From the NCBI GenBank assembly GCA_027620015.1, contig JAQCGH010000007.1:1-57626 (forward strand): a stretch of 57,626 nt of DNA. Direction: 5' to 3'. This DNA comes from Cyanobacteriota bacterium (GTDB taxonomy: Bacteria > Cyanobacteriota > Cyanobacteriia > PCC-6307 > Cyanobiaceae). The position numbers were made by a program, and so were the translations under genes. This document shows, piece by piece, positions 38,289-46,568 of this stretch. Numbering within the stretch: the first letter of the stretch is position 1; each line of letters opens with the position of its first letter. A model generated the notes under the pieces. The model saw nothing but the letters and a program-made list of their open reading frames with translations. It did no database searches and was not told the origin of the DNA.

Positions 38289-38631
38289 CCTCCTTATTAC
38301 CCGAGAAGCCCAGATCGTGACTGTCTGCGTAGCGCTTGGCGAAGCGCATGAAGCGATCGAAATCCTCGGTGCTCTTCCAGGTGAAGCTGCACTCCAGGGC
38401 GCTGGCCTTGCCGTTTACGAAGCGGGCCTTTACTTCACGGGTAACCAGCTCGCCTTCTTCATCGATCAGAAACATGCCAGTGATGTCGCCCATGCTTTCG
38501 GGTGCGAGGGCTTCGGGTTCCTCAAACACGAAAAGGGCTTGTCCGGTGCGGCCGTCCCGTGAGCGGGTAAGGCGGATGTCGGGCACGACCGGCTCATCCA
38601 CCCCACGGAAGAACTGAATGGCGGCGCCCAT
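38260..38631 (-). CDS. psb28: Photosystem II assembly protein Psb28
   Basis: 123-residue cytoplasmic-side factor that binds PSII assembly intermediates near CP47. The family's opening IQFFRG lies near residue 4 and the [11 protein letters not shown]...[13 protein letters not shown] block follows. The central [17 protein letters not shown] and [16 protein letters not shown] segments and an acidic, partly disordered end complete it. ATG 38631 is chosen because [10 protein letters not shown] matches the family start. It lies 24 bases after mnmH on the same strand. Confidence 0.95.
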   Translation of the reverse strand: MGAAIQFFRGVDEPVVPDIRLTRSRDGRTGQALFVFEEPEALAPESMGDITGMFLIDEEGELVTREVKARFVNGKASALECSFTWKSTEDFDRFMRFAKRYADSHDLGFSGNKEDDQHEQEEN

Positions 38632-38655
38632 GGCAACGGGGAACAAAAATCGATC

Positions 38656-39708
38656 TTAGGAGCCAGGCTTAACCTGCTCCCACCAGGGCGCTGGTTGAAG
38701 CAATTCGGCTGCAGCTGCATCTGGCCCTAGTCCGCCCAAATCGAAGCTGGACAGCAAGGGTGTTTCGCGTCTGCTGAGCTCGTTGTCATAGCAACGGTCG
38801 TAATAGTCGAGCATCTGTTGGCAGGCAGCCGCCCAGTCATGAGAAGCGATCGCTTCAAGCGCTGTTGCGGTGCGCTGGGGGCCAAGCCGCCTGGCGATGC
38901 GTTCGGTTGCTAGTCGTAAGGACTCCTGCCCCTGATCGCCATATACCGCAACAAGTTGTTCAATCCTCTCCGTTATGGGACGTTGAATCTCAACTGCAGG
39001 CGCCTTACTCATTTGGCGCCATAAGCCCGCAGGAATACGGCAGCGACCAACCTGGGCGCTTTCCGCTTCAAGCCAGATCGGTGCCTTGCCCGCGCTGGCC
39101 GAGAGGGATGCGGCGAGAAGGTTTTCGTAGTGCTCTGTGCTCGGTTGAGGTGGTAGGCCTAAACCGCCGAAGCTGCTGCCACGGTGACTGGCTAGTCCCT
39201 CGAGATCAACGATGGCCTCCCCTCTTTCCCGAAGGGCATGCAACAGATCGGTTTTGCCAGTGCCGGTTCGACCACCAAGGACCAGCAGGGGCCAGGCTGT
39301 CTCAAAACATTCCAAAACCCAGCGACGGTAGGTTTTGTAGCCGCCTTGCAAAAGCAAAACGGGTAGTTCCAAGGTGCTCGCCAGCCAGGCCACGCTGCCT
39401 GAGCGCATGCCACCTCGCCAGCAATGCAGGCGCAGGGTCTTTCCTGCATCTGAAAGGTCCAACAACCTCTGGGCAAGGGATGGGAGCCTCAAACCAACTG
39501 ATTTAAGTCCCAGTTTCACAGCAACCTGTCTTCCTTGGCGCTTGTAGGCGGTGCCGATTTCGGCCCGCTCCTCGTCGCTAAATAAGGGCAGGCTGACAGC
39601 TCCCGGTATGTGACCTTGTTCAAACTCCCCAGGGCTGCGTACGTCCACAATCGGCCCACTGGCAGCCAGGAATGCCTCCACATCTTGGGGTGGGTTGGGG
39701 TCCGGCAT
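38656..39708 (-). CDS. mnmH: tRNA 2-selenouridine synthase
   Basis: A 350-residue protein that replaces the sulfur of 2-thiouridine at the tRNA wobble position by selenium, through a geranylated intermediate. The N-terminal rhodanese domain carries the catalytic cysteine in LHCWRGGMRSGS near residue 95. The C-terminal P-loop domain has GGRTGTGKTDLL near 143. The enzyme needs selenophosphate; selD is not in this window. It is divergent from the GUN4 gene. Confidence 0.93.
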   Translation of the reverse strand: MPDPNPPQDVEAFLAASGPIVDVRSPGEFEQGHIPGAVSLPLFSDEERAEIGTAYKRQGRQVAVKLGLKSVGLRLPSLAQRLLDLSDAGKTLRLHCWRGGMRSGSVAWLASTLELPVLLLQGGYKTYRRWVLECFETAWPLLVLGGRTGTGKTDLLHALRERGEAIVDLEGLASHRGSSFGGLGLPPQPSTEHYENLLAASLSASAGKAPIWLEAESAQVGRCRIPAGLWRQMSKAPAVEIQRPITERIEQLVAVYGDQGQESLRLATERIARRLGPQRTATALEAIASHDWAAACQQMLDYYDRCYDNELSRRETPLLSSFDLGGLGPDAAAAELLQPAPWWEQVKPGS

Positions 39709-39776
39709 CGATGATGAGGATCTCAGCTGACATAGTGGGCCACGCTGGCACCGTTACAGGCTCGGCTTCCCTTTCC

Positions 39777-40505
39777 ATGCTTTCCGGACCACCGGTTACT
39801 GCTACCTCCATTACCAGCCCCAAGGAGTTGCTTGAGCGCTTTCAGGCCGGTAATCCCCGTCAGCGGCGTGCATTGGTTGCCACCTTGCAGCAGCAGCGAC
39901 AGGTTTTGCGGCCCCTAATACCAGATCATTTGGCTGGAGTTGATGCCACTGGAGATGATTGGGCAGCTGGCTTTTTAATTCAGCTACTGATTGAAGAAGA
40001 GGATGAGCTGAGCGAAGGGTTTCTGGTCCGCTACCCCAATGGCTGGCTTGCCACGATGTCAGCCCGTGGCCTTGATTACGCCGCCCTGCAGCGGGCCCTG
40101 ATGGCTCAACAATTTGAGGATGCTGATCGTCTCACCAGCAGTTTCCTCCGGGAGCTAGCTGGTTCAGAGGCTGTACGCCGGGGCTATGTGTATTTCAGCG
40201 AGGTGCCGCCGATAGCCTCCTCCGACCTTGAAACCCTCGATCGGCTTTGGGTCTGTTATTCGCGTGGTCGTTTTGGATTCTCGGTGCAGGGAAAGTTGCT
40301 ACGAAGTTGTAATGGCCGCTGGGAGCTGCTCTGGCCCAAGTTGGCCTGGAAGGATGCCGGCCGCTGGACTCGTTATCCAGGTTCTTTTCAGTGGTCAATT
40401 GAGGCTCCTGAGGGCCATATGCCCCTTGTGAATCAACTGCGAGGTGTGCGGCTGATGGATGCCTTGCTTAATCACCCAGCTCTTGAACAGCGGATCAAGG
40501 CCTGA
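39777..40505 (+). CDS. gun4: GUN4 domain protein, probably the Mg-chelatase regulator
   Basis: 242 residues, matching canonical cyanobacterial Gun4 (about 230). An N-terminal helical-bundle part (20-100) is followed by the GUN4 core (about 105-225) with LDYAALQRALMAQQFEDAD, LDRLWVCYSRGRFGFSVQGK and the WELLWPKLAWK motif. Gun4 binds protoporphyrin and Mg-protoporphyrin and stimulates magnesium chelatase. ATG 39777 leaves a 68-base promoter gap to mnmH; an earlier start overlapping that gene is less likely. Other GUN4-domain proteins exist in cyanobacteria, so the exact paralogue is inferred. Confidence 0.88.
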   Translation: MLSGPPVTATSITSPKELLERFQAGNPRQRRALVATLQQQRQVLRPLIPDHLAGVDATGDDWAAGFLIQLLIEEEDELSEGFLVRYPNGWLATMSARGLDYAALQRALMAQQFEDADRLTSSFLRELAGSEAVRRGYVYFSEVPPIASSDLETLDRLWVCYSRGRFGFSVQGKLLRSCNGRWELLWPKLAWKDAGRWTRYPGSFQWSIEAPEGHMPLVNQLRGVRLMDALLNHPALEQRIKA

Positions 40506-40746
40506 GTAAGGGTGCAGGCGGCGCACGGTCAACGAATAAGACTTTGCGTAGTTGTGCCCGATCGCACTGAACTGGTCGGTCTTCATCACGCTCTCCAAGC
40601 TTCAGCTAGCGCCGCTGTTGGAGTTGTTGATTAAGACAGTTCTACGATCGCTTATTTGGGATGAGGTGCAGCTTCTGCTGCAAGCAGCCCTGGTAAACGC
40701 GGCTCACCAAAGCAACGGGTGTGGTCCAGCAAATGTTTGTGAGCGT

Positions 40747-41100
40747 TTAGTCGGCAGTAAAAGTTTCTGCTGGAGTCGGTCGGTGGCTGGGGCAACCCGG
40801 ATCGCTCAGATCGGCCTTTAGCCAGCTGAGACCATTCTCCACCAACTCGATGGCCTGCTGTCGGGCGTCCGTGGATTGGCTTGCACCAGGATCGTCGGCC
40901 CTGAGTAGCAGAACAAGGGCTGCTGCAAGCTGCTCAGCACCACGTCGGGGGCGTTGGGCCTTGAAGGCATGCCAATCCCGATCACTTATGGCCAGTTGAC
41001 GCTGTAAAACTACAGCTACCTCAAGGGATCCTTCTGGCCAGCATCGTTTTGACTTGGATAGCGGGGTTTGCACTGGACACATACAAGCTCGAGGTTCCAT
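40747..41100 (-). CDS. DUF6439-like cyanobacterial protein
   Basis: 117 residues. The conserved part is LAISDRDWHAFKAQRPRRGAEQLAAALVLLL near residues 35-65 and a closing GLSWLKADLSDPGCPSH, which I recall from the DUF6439 family of cyanobacteria. The function is unknown; no membrane segment is present. The start is uncertain, as the first 20 residues are not family-like. It overlaps or abuts the divergent gene at 41135. Upstream 40506-40746 shows no supportable gene. Confidence 0.7.
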   Translation of the reverse strand: MEPRACMCPVQTPLSKSKRCWPEGSLEVAVVLQRQLAISDRDWHAFKAQRPRRGAEQLAAALVLLLRADDPGASQSTDARQQAIELVENGLSWLKADLSDPGCPSHRPTPAETFTAD

Positions 41101-41134
41101 CCTGAAGCCTGTTACGCCTCGTTGGGAGCTAACT

Positions 41135-41404
41135 ATGGCGGCGAGACCCCTGGGCCATCACCCGGTGCGCCAACCAGTTCGTCTGCTGCACCTGCTTGAT
41201 GGGTTGCTCACCCAGGGGTCGTTAACGACAAAAAGTTCTGGGGTGAGTCAGCGCCGTCAACTCCAGCGCCTTGAGACAACCCAGAGATTGCTTGATCCCC
41301 TGCCAGAGCAGTTAGCCCCTCCATATCGCCAAATGGTGTTGTTTTGGCGTGGTCTTCGCTGGGCAACAGTTGGACTGCTGTTGGCCTGGTTACTAAAGCG
41401 TTAG
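41135..41404 (+). CDS. Small protein with C-terminal membrane anchor, unknown
   Basis: 89 residues. The start is basic (HHPVRQPVRLLHLLDGL), followed by a helical middle with many Gln/Arg and a C-terminal hydrophobic helix (WATVGLLLAWLLKR). ATG 41135 is chosen since a longer frame overlaps the divergent DUF6439-like gene. The stop overlaps the convergent methyltransferase stop by 4 bases. No family is recognised. Confidence 0.6.
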   Translation: MAARPLGHHPVRQPVRLLHLLDGLLTQGSLTTKSSGVSQRRQLQRLETTQRLLDPLPEQLAPPYRQMVLFWRGLRWATVGLLLAWLLKR

Positions 41405-42459
41405 CGAGGTTTGCGCGCTGTCCAAACGCGAGTCATGAAATGGCTTTCGGCTGTGATGCCCTCAAAACCAGGCTGGTCGAGGCGAGCACCAATGTCATCT
41501 GAGATGTAATCGCGGTAATAAGGCTCATGGAAAACGCGCCTGAAGTTTTCCATTACGGCACTGAATTGGGGTGAATCAGCCAATTGGACGGAGTCAGCTA
41601 TTACCACAACACCGCCTGGCTCCAACACCCGATAGGCCTCGTTGATGACGTTCTGACGTGCATCGCCCGGTAGCTCGTGGAAAAGAAACACACAGGTGAT
41701 CGCCTGAAAACTTTCATCGGCAAAGGGCAGTGCTTCAGCGTTGCCTTGGGTCAACTGGGGAAGTTCACCGGGTAGCTGGCTAAGCCATTTGTTTGCCTTA
41801 CGCAGGTAGGCACTGGAAAGATCCAGCCCAATTAACTGGGCCTTGGGTAAGGCCGCCCTGATCTGCCGCAAGGTGCGACCTGTGCCAGTCGCTAGGTCGA
41901 GCACGCGCACACGGCTGGCTGGACGATCAGCGAAAGCTTTGATACCCCGCAGCAAGGGAGCAAGAACACGTCGCCGCATTGGGTCAGCAGTGCCATTAAA
42001 CAGAATTTCCACCTGCAGGTCGTAGAGCGCTGCGGAGTGATCGCTTAGGTAGCCATCAGTCTGGTGATGAAAATTTTGCAGGTAATAATCGGGGTAGTTA
42101 TTTGGCTCAACGCTTTTAGGTAAATCGCGCACATTGCGCTCTCGGCGCCGATTCCAGGTGCTGGGCATATCTAGCCACACCAATGGATATCGACTTGCCC
42201 AGTCAAGCCAGGGGGCATCAAAAAGCAGAGATGGAGGGTAGATGCCCTGTTCAGCTTCCTGCCAGTCGCGCTCGTGCAATGCATCCATGGCCTGACTAAG
42301 CCTGCCAAGCAACTCAGGCGGCACAGGCACGGTTTTAGGTGTGCCATCTGGAGCAAGCAACCCCATCAGCCTTGTGCTCACCTCCTTGTGGGTCACCCCA
42401 AGCAGCGCCCTGCCCTGCTGCATGGTTTGGTAGGCCAATTTTGTGAGCTGGTCCGGCAT
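41401..42459 (-). CDS. Class I SAM-dependent methyltransferase
   Basis: 352 residues. An N-terminal unassigned region (1-170) contains many aromatic residues (WNRRRERNVRD, YYLQNFHHQTDGYLSD). The Rossmann-type methyltransferase domain has motif I VLDLATGTGRTLRQI near 190, motif II LIGLDLSS, and post-motif ALPFADESFQAITCVFLFHELP. This ubiE-like domain often methylates quinones or tocopherols, but the substrate is not determined. ATG 42459 (MPDQLTKLAYQ) is preferred to a longer start at 42555 with a non-family, hydrophobic opening. Confidence 0.85.
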   Translation of the reverse strand: MPDQLTKLAYQTMQQGRALLGVTHKEVSTRLMGLLAPDGTPKTVPVPPELLGRLSQAMDALHERDWQEAEQGIYPPSLLFDAPWLDWASRYPLVWLDMPSTWNRRRERNVRDLPKSVEPNNYPDYYLQNFHHQTDGYLSDHSAALYDLQVEILFNGTADPMRRRVLAPLLRGIKAFADRPASRVRVLDLATGTGRTLRQIRAALPKAQLIGLDLSSAYLRKANKWLSQLPGELPQLTQGNAEALPFADESFQAITCVFLFHELPGDARQNVINEAYRVLEPGGVVVIADSVQLADSPQFSAVMENFRRVFHEPYYRDYISDDIGARLDQPGFEGITAESHFMTRVWTARKPR

Positions 42460-42648
42460 GGCGAAGCTATGACTTGTGTCTATTTCAGCGAATTTGAGCT
42501 CACACCGCGATTGCTCAAGAGCTGCGGAGATCCGACTAATAAGAAGCAACAACAACTAAATGGCTACGGACAGGCTTCAAAGAGGGGTGAGCACGCCACA
42601 ACAAAAGCCCGCTTACATAGCCAGCATGAGACGTTGCTGATCAGCTAA

Positions 42649-44067
42649 TTAAGCGTCGTAGTACATCACGAACTCGTGGGGGTGGGGTCGCTGGCGTAGT
42701 TGTTGTACTTCCTCGTATTTAAGGGCAATCCAATTGTTGATGAAGTCCTCGGTGAAAACACCGCCAGCCAGAAGGTAATCCTTGTCTGCATTAAGAGCTT
42801 CGAGGGCACCGTTTAGTGAGGCCGGAACAGTGGAGATACGTGCCAACTCCTCTGGAGACAGCTCAAATAAATCAACATCAGTGCCATCACCCGGGTCGAT
42901 TTGATTCTTGATGCCATCAATGCCTGCCATCAGCATTGCCGCGAAGCCGAGGTAAGGGTTGGACAGAGCATCACCGGAGCGGAATTCCAGGCGCTTGGCC
43001 TTGGGGCTTGGACCTGTGAGCGGAATGCGAACTGCGGCGGAACGGTTGCCTTGGGAGTAAACCAGGTTTACTGGAGCTTCGAAGCCTGGCACCAATCGCT
43101 TGTAGCTGTTTGTGGTGGGATTTGTAAAAGCAAGGAAGCTTGGGGCGTGCTTCAGCAGCCCACCTATGTACCAGCGGGCGGTCTGGGAAAGGTTGGCGTA
43201 AGTGCCTTCGCCAAAAAACAGGGGATTGCCACCTCTCCAGAGGCTTTGGTGTACGTGCATGCCACTCCCGTTATCGGCAAAGACGGGTTTGGGCATGAAG
43301 GTGGCTGTCTTGCCGTACTTACGAGCAACATTCCGCACTACATATTTGTAGATCATCACGTTGTCTGCTGCGCTAATCAGCTCAGCAAATTTGATGCCCA
43401 GCTCATGCTGGGCCGTTGCTACCTCGTGGTGCTGCTTCTCAATCGGAACCCCCAGGCTACCCATCGTAAGCAACATCTCGGTGCGCATGTCCTGAAGGGT
43501 GTCATTGGGGGCGACCGGGAAGTAGCCCTCCTTCAACTGAATTTTGTAGGCGAGGTTGCCGTCCTCCTCGATGCGGGCACTATTCCAAGGCGCTTCAACA
43601 GAATCAACGCTGTAAAAACTGCTGCCGCTGCCTGAGCTATAGCGGACGTCGTCAAAGACAAAGAATTCAGGTTCAGGACCGAAGTAGGCGGTGTCGGCGA
43701 TACCGGTGGAACCGAGATAGTTGAGAGCTTTCTGGGCCAAAGCCCGGGGGCAACGGCCATAGGGTTTGCCACTGCGAGGCTCCTGGATAGAGCAGATCAG
43801 GCTCAGTGTTTTGTGGCTGTAGAAGGGATCAATCCAGGCAGTGTTCGGGTCAGGCACCATCGCCATATCCGATTCGTTGATCGCTTTCCAACCCCGAATT
43901 GAGGAGCCGTCGAAGGCGACACCATCGCTGAAGGATGCTTCGTCGATCAGATCGTGGCAGACCGTCAAGTGCTGCCATTTGCCGTGTAGGTCGACAAACT
44001 TGAGGTCGATCAATTCGATTCCCTCCTCATGGATCTGACGGAGGACGTCTTGGGCTGTTTGGGCCAT
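42649..44067 (-). CDS. glnA: Glutamine synthetase, type I
   Basis: The central ammonia-assimilation enzyme: glutamate plus ammonia plus ATP gives glutamine. The 472-residue protein has the N-terminal beta-grasp domain ([13 protein letters not shown]), the catalytic FDGSSIRGW near 54, [12 protein letters not shown] near 268, the [17 protein letters not shown] block near 320, and the C-terminal ILALKYEEV. The adenylylation tyrosine region is present in part. In cyanobacteria expression is controlled by NtcA, but I find no clean GTA-N8-TAC site in the 200-base divergent gap to apcF. ATG 44067 is used. Confidence 0.97.
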   Translation of the reverse strand: MAQTAQDVLRQIHEEGIELIDLKFVDLHGKWQHLTVCHDLIDEASFSDGVAFDGSSIRGWKAINESDMAMVPDPNTAWIDPFYSHKTLSLICSIQEPRSGKPYGRCPRALAQKALNYLGSTGIADTAYFGPEPEFFVFDDVRYSSGSGSSFYSVDSVEAPWNSARIEEDGNLAYKIQLKEGYFPVAPNDTLQDMRTEMLLTMGSLGVPIEKQHHEVATAQHELGIKFAELISAADNVMIYKYVVRNVARKYGKTATFMPKPVFADNGSGMHVHQSLWRGGNPLFFGEGTYANLSQTARWYIGGLLKHAPSFLAFTNPTTNSYKRLVPGFEAPVNLVYSQGNRSAAVRIPLTGPSPKAKRLEFRSGDALSNPYLGFAAMLMAGIDGIKNQIDPGDGTDVDLFELSPEELARISTVPASLNGALEALNADKDYLLAGGVFTEDFINNWIALKYEEVQQLRQRPHPHEFVMYYDA

Positions 44068-44275
44068 TACGAACAAAAAAGATGGGTGTCGACCGGATGC
44101 GGCGTCGCCGGACCGTGCGTATCGGCCAGACCCTAATTGGTAGGGCATGCAGCGAAAGTGGCCGTGGTAATTGCGTAACCGTTTCTGTCAACTTCTCCAG
44201 ACTCCCAGCCTGGCCTGGGATTTGGCGAAATGTGAGTGCTAGTTTTTGGTGCAGGTGCGCCGATTTGATTCCGCC

Positions 44276-44794
44276 ATGCGCGATGCCATCACTGGTCTGA
44301 TTGGCCGTTATGACCAGCTCGGCCGCTACTTAGACCGCGATGCAATCGACCGCATCAGCAATTACTACTCTGAAACCAGCGTTCGCTTAGCTGCGGTAGA
44401 GCTGATAAACCGTGAAGCAGCGGCCATTGTGCGCGAGGCTTCCCAGCGACTTTGGCTTGCTGATCCAGAGTTGATCCTCCCTGGTGGCAACGCTTACACC
44501 ACAAGGCGTCTTTCGGCTTGCCTGCGGGACATGGACTACTTCTTGCGTTATGCCAGTTACGCGCTGATCGCAGACGATTCATCAATCCTCAACGAGCGGG
44601 TGCTGAATGGTCTTGACGACACCTACAAGAGTCTTGGTGTGCCCACCGGACCCACTGTGCGAAGCATCGGCTTGATGGCTGATGTGATCTGCGAGATGTT
44701 GCTGGATGCTGGTTTGGCCTCCACCGCAGTGGTTCGGGCTCCTTTTGACCATCTGTGCCGTGGTCTTGGTGCTACCAATTTGCGGGCCCGTTAG
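44276..44794 (+). CDS. apcF: Allophycocyanin beta-18 subunit (ApcF)
   Basis: A 172-residue phycobilisome core protein with the globin-like phycobilin fold. The chromophore cysteine lies in RLSACLRDMDYFLRYASYALIA near residue 81, and the N-terminal MRDAITGLIGRYDQ and the YTTRR segment match ApcF rather than ApcB or ApcD. ApcF is next to the core-membrane linker ApcE and helps transfer energy to photosystem II. ATG 44276 is preferred to TTG 44246 because ApcF is normally about 169 residues. An intrinsic terminator overlaps its end. Confidence 0.92.
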   Translation: MRDAITGLIGRYDQLGRYLDRDAIDRISNYYSETSVRLAAVELINREAAAIVREASQRLWLADPELILPGGNAYTTRRLSACLRDMDYFLRYASYALIADDSSILNERVLNGLDDTYKSLGVPTGPTVRSIGLMADVICEMLLDAGLASTAVVRAPFDHLCRGLGATNLRAR

Positions 44795-44813
44795 ACCCCG
44801 CAAATTGTTGTTT
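44776..44813 (+). terminator. Intrinsic terminator overlapping the apcF stop
   Basis: A perfect 11-bp inverted repeat, CAATTTGCGGG (44776-44786) and CCCGCAAATTG (44797-44807), with a 10-base loop, is followed by TTGTTT. The left arm is inside apcF codons and the loop contains its TAG stop (44792-44794). The stem is AT-tipped and GC-based, a typical terminator form, and would separate apcF from the aminotransferase. Confidence 0.8.
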
Positions 44814-44842
44814 AGGCTCGATTTACACGCTTCTTCCTGGTC

Positions 44843-46027
44843 TTGGTTTCCCTGCCCGTGCTGCAACCAGTTAATTCAGCCCATCGCCGCACACTGGCTC
44901 CGATAGCTACGCCGGATCGTCTGCTGCTTGGTCCTGGCCCCTCCAATGCCCATCCCACCGTGCTTCAGGCCCTAGCCCGAATGCCGATCGGTCACCTCGA
45001 CCCTTTATATGTTGAGCTGATGGGTGAGGTGCAGGAGCTGCTCCGCTACGCCTGGCAGACCCACAACCGCCTCACCATTCCAATGAGCGGTACTGGCAGT
45101 GCCGCTATGGAAGCCACCCTGGCCAACACCATTGAACCTGGGGATACGGTTTTGGTGGCAGTCAAGGGCTACTTCGGCCTGCGGTTGGCGGACATGGCAG
45201 GTCGCTATCGGGCAAATGTTGTGACGATCGAGAAGCCTTGGGGCGAAGCCTTCAATCTTGCTGAACTCGAGGACGCTGTAGCCACCCATCGACCCAAGAT
45301 CTTGGCAATTGTCCACGCCGAGACATCCACCGGCATCTGCCAGCCAATGGAAGGCATAGGTGAGCTATGTCAACAGCACGACTGCCTGCTGCTGCTTGAT
45401 ACCGTCACCTCCCTTGGCGCGGTGCCCCTTTTCCTCGATGATTGGAAGGTGGACCTTGCCTATAGCTGCAGCCAAAAGGGCCTTAGCTGTCCGCCTGGAC
45501 TCGGCCCCTTCACGATGGGTTCGCGAGCTGAAGCAAAAATGATGGCCCGAGCAGACAAGGTCCCCAACTGGTACCTGGATGTCACGCTGCTTAATAAGTA
45601 CTGGGGCAGCGATCGGGTGTATCACCACACCGCTCCAGTAAATATGAATTTTGGTATGCGCGAAGCTCTGCGCCTGCTTGCCGAGGAGGGGCTGGAGTCT
45701 GCCTGGGCACGCCACCGCCGCAATGCCGAGCTGCTTTGGACTGGTTTAGAGGCCCTCGGGCTCGAGCTGCACGCCCCGGCCGCCCTGCGCTTACCCACTC
45801 TCACCACAGTGCGAATCCCTGAGGGAGTAGACGGCAAAGCTTTCTCTTTGCACCTGCTCAACAAGCATGGAATTGAGTTGGGTGGTGGCTTAGGCGTACT
45901 GGCAGGAAAGGTTTGGCGGATCGGTCTGATGGGCTACAACAGTCAGCCTGAAAATGTCGAGCGACTCCTCGATTTATTTGAGACTGAGCTGCCTGCCTTT
46001 AGGCCCTCTGCTGCCGTCGCCTCCTAA
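44843..46027 (+). CDS. Alanine/serine-glyoxylate aminotransferase family protein
   Basis: A 394-residue class V PLP aminotransferase. Family blocks are LLLGPGPSNAHPTVLQAL near residue 25 and PMSGTGSAAMEATLAN near 78, then the PLP lysine in YSCSQKGLSCPPGLGPF near 210 and GGLGVLAGKVWRIGLMG near 355. In cyanobacteria this type removes photorespiratory glyoxylate to glycine; substrate choice (alanine or serine) is not fixed by sequence. The start is TTG 44843, with a GTG five codons later as an alternative. The 3' end overlaps convergent tadA by 29 bases. Confidence 0.92.
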   Translation: MVSLPVLQPVNSAHRRTLAPIATPDRLLLGPGPSNAHPTVLQALARMPIGHLDPLYVELMGEVQELLRYAWQTHNRLTIPMSGTGSAAMEATLANTIEPGDTVLVAVKGYFGLRLADMAGRYRANVVTIEKPWGEAFNLAELEDAVATHRPKILAIVHAETSTGICQPMEGIGELCQQHDCLLLLDTVTSLGAVPLFLDDWKVDLAYSCSQKGLSCPPGLGPFTMGSRAEAKMMARADKVPNWYLDVTLLNKYWGSDRVYHHTAPVNMNFGMREALRLLAEEGLESAWARHRRNAELLWTGLEALGLELHAPAALRLPTLTTVRIPEGVDGKAFSLHLLNKHGIELGGGLGVLAGKVWRIGLMGYNSQPENVERLLDLFETELPAFRPSAAVAS

Positions 46028-46496
46028 ACCAGCTCTCGAGAAGGCCGCTGGCCTCTTGGCCTAAAACTCCGCCAATAACGGTCATATGGTGATGGGCACT
46101 GGCGTTTTTGGCGAGGTCAATACAACTGCCGAGGGCGCCCCTTTTCGGATCTGCAGCGCCGAAAACTACCGTGCCCATGCGAGCCTGCACCAAAGCACCG
46201 GCACACATCGGGCAGGGCTCAAGGCTCACCAGCAATGTGCAGTCATTAAATCGCCAATTGCCACGCAACCGAGCTGCCTGGCACAGGGCCACCAATTCGG
46301 CGTGGCCTAGTGGATCGTTGTATTGCTCGCGCCGATTGCTTCCCCAGCCAATGCAGCGGCCCCCTTGATCAAGCACCACTGCAGCTACGGGAATTTCGCC
46401 CTGGGTTCCAGCACGTTCAGCGTGGCGAAGCAGCATTTGCATCCACTTGAGTTGCAGCTCAGGTCTTAGTAGACCTGTGAGTCGGGAACGATCCAC
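45999..46496 (-). CDS. tadA: tRNA adenosine(34) deaminase
   Basis: Converts A34 to inosine in tRNA-Arg(ACG). The 165-residue protein has the zinc site: HAE in GHAELVALCQAA near residue 67 and PCPMCAGAL near 98. The VVFGAADPKRGALGS segment follows. The length is within family range; the first 10 residues could be shorter. It converges on the aminotransferase and is divergent from the PLP decarboxylase. Confidence 0.94.
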   Translation of the reverse strand: MDRSRLTGLLRPELQLKWMQMLLRHAERAGTQGEIPVAAVVLDQGGRCIGWGSNRREQYNDPLGHAELVALCQAARLRGNWRFNDCTLLVSLEPCPMCAGALVQARMGTVVFGAADPKRGALGSCIDLAKNASAHHHMTVIGGVLGQEASGLLESWFRRRRQQRA

Positions 46497-46568
46497 TGAT
46501 TAGTGACTGCAGCACCCACTTTTAACCTACCTCTACAGGTGACAATGGCTTGATTCGATTGTTAGTAG

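Noticed and set aside
40552-40821. 89-codon plus-strand frame between the GUN4 gene and the DUF6439-like gene
   Set aside because: Mixed composition, overlap of 75 bases with a better supported gene, no recognisable family and no ribosome-binding site; possibly a gene remnant.
44068-44275. NtcA site in the glnA-apcF gap (GTTACGCAATTAC)
   Set aside because: It has a T in the first half-site and 7 instead of 8 spacer bases relative to GTA-N8-TAC, and no convincing -10 element at the right distance.
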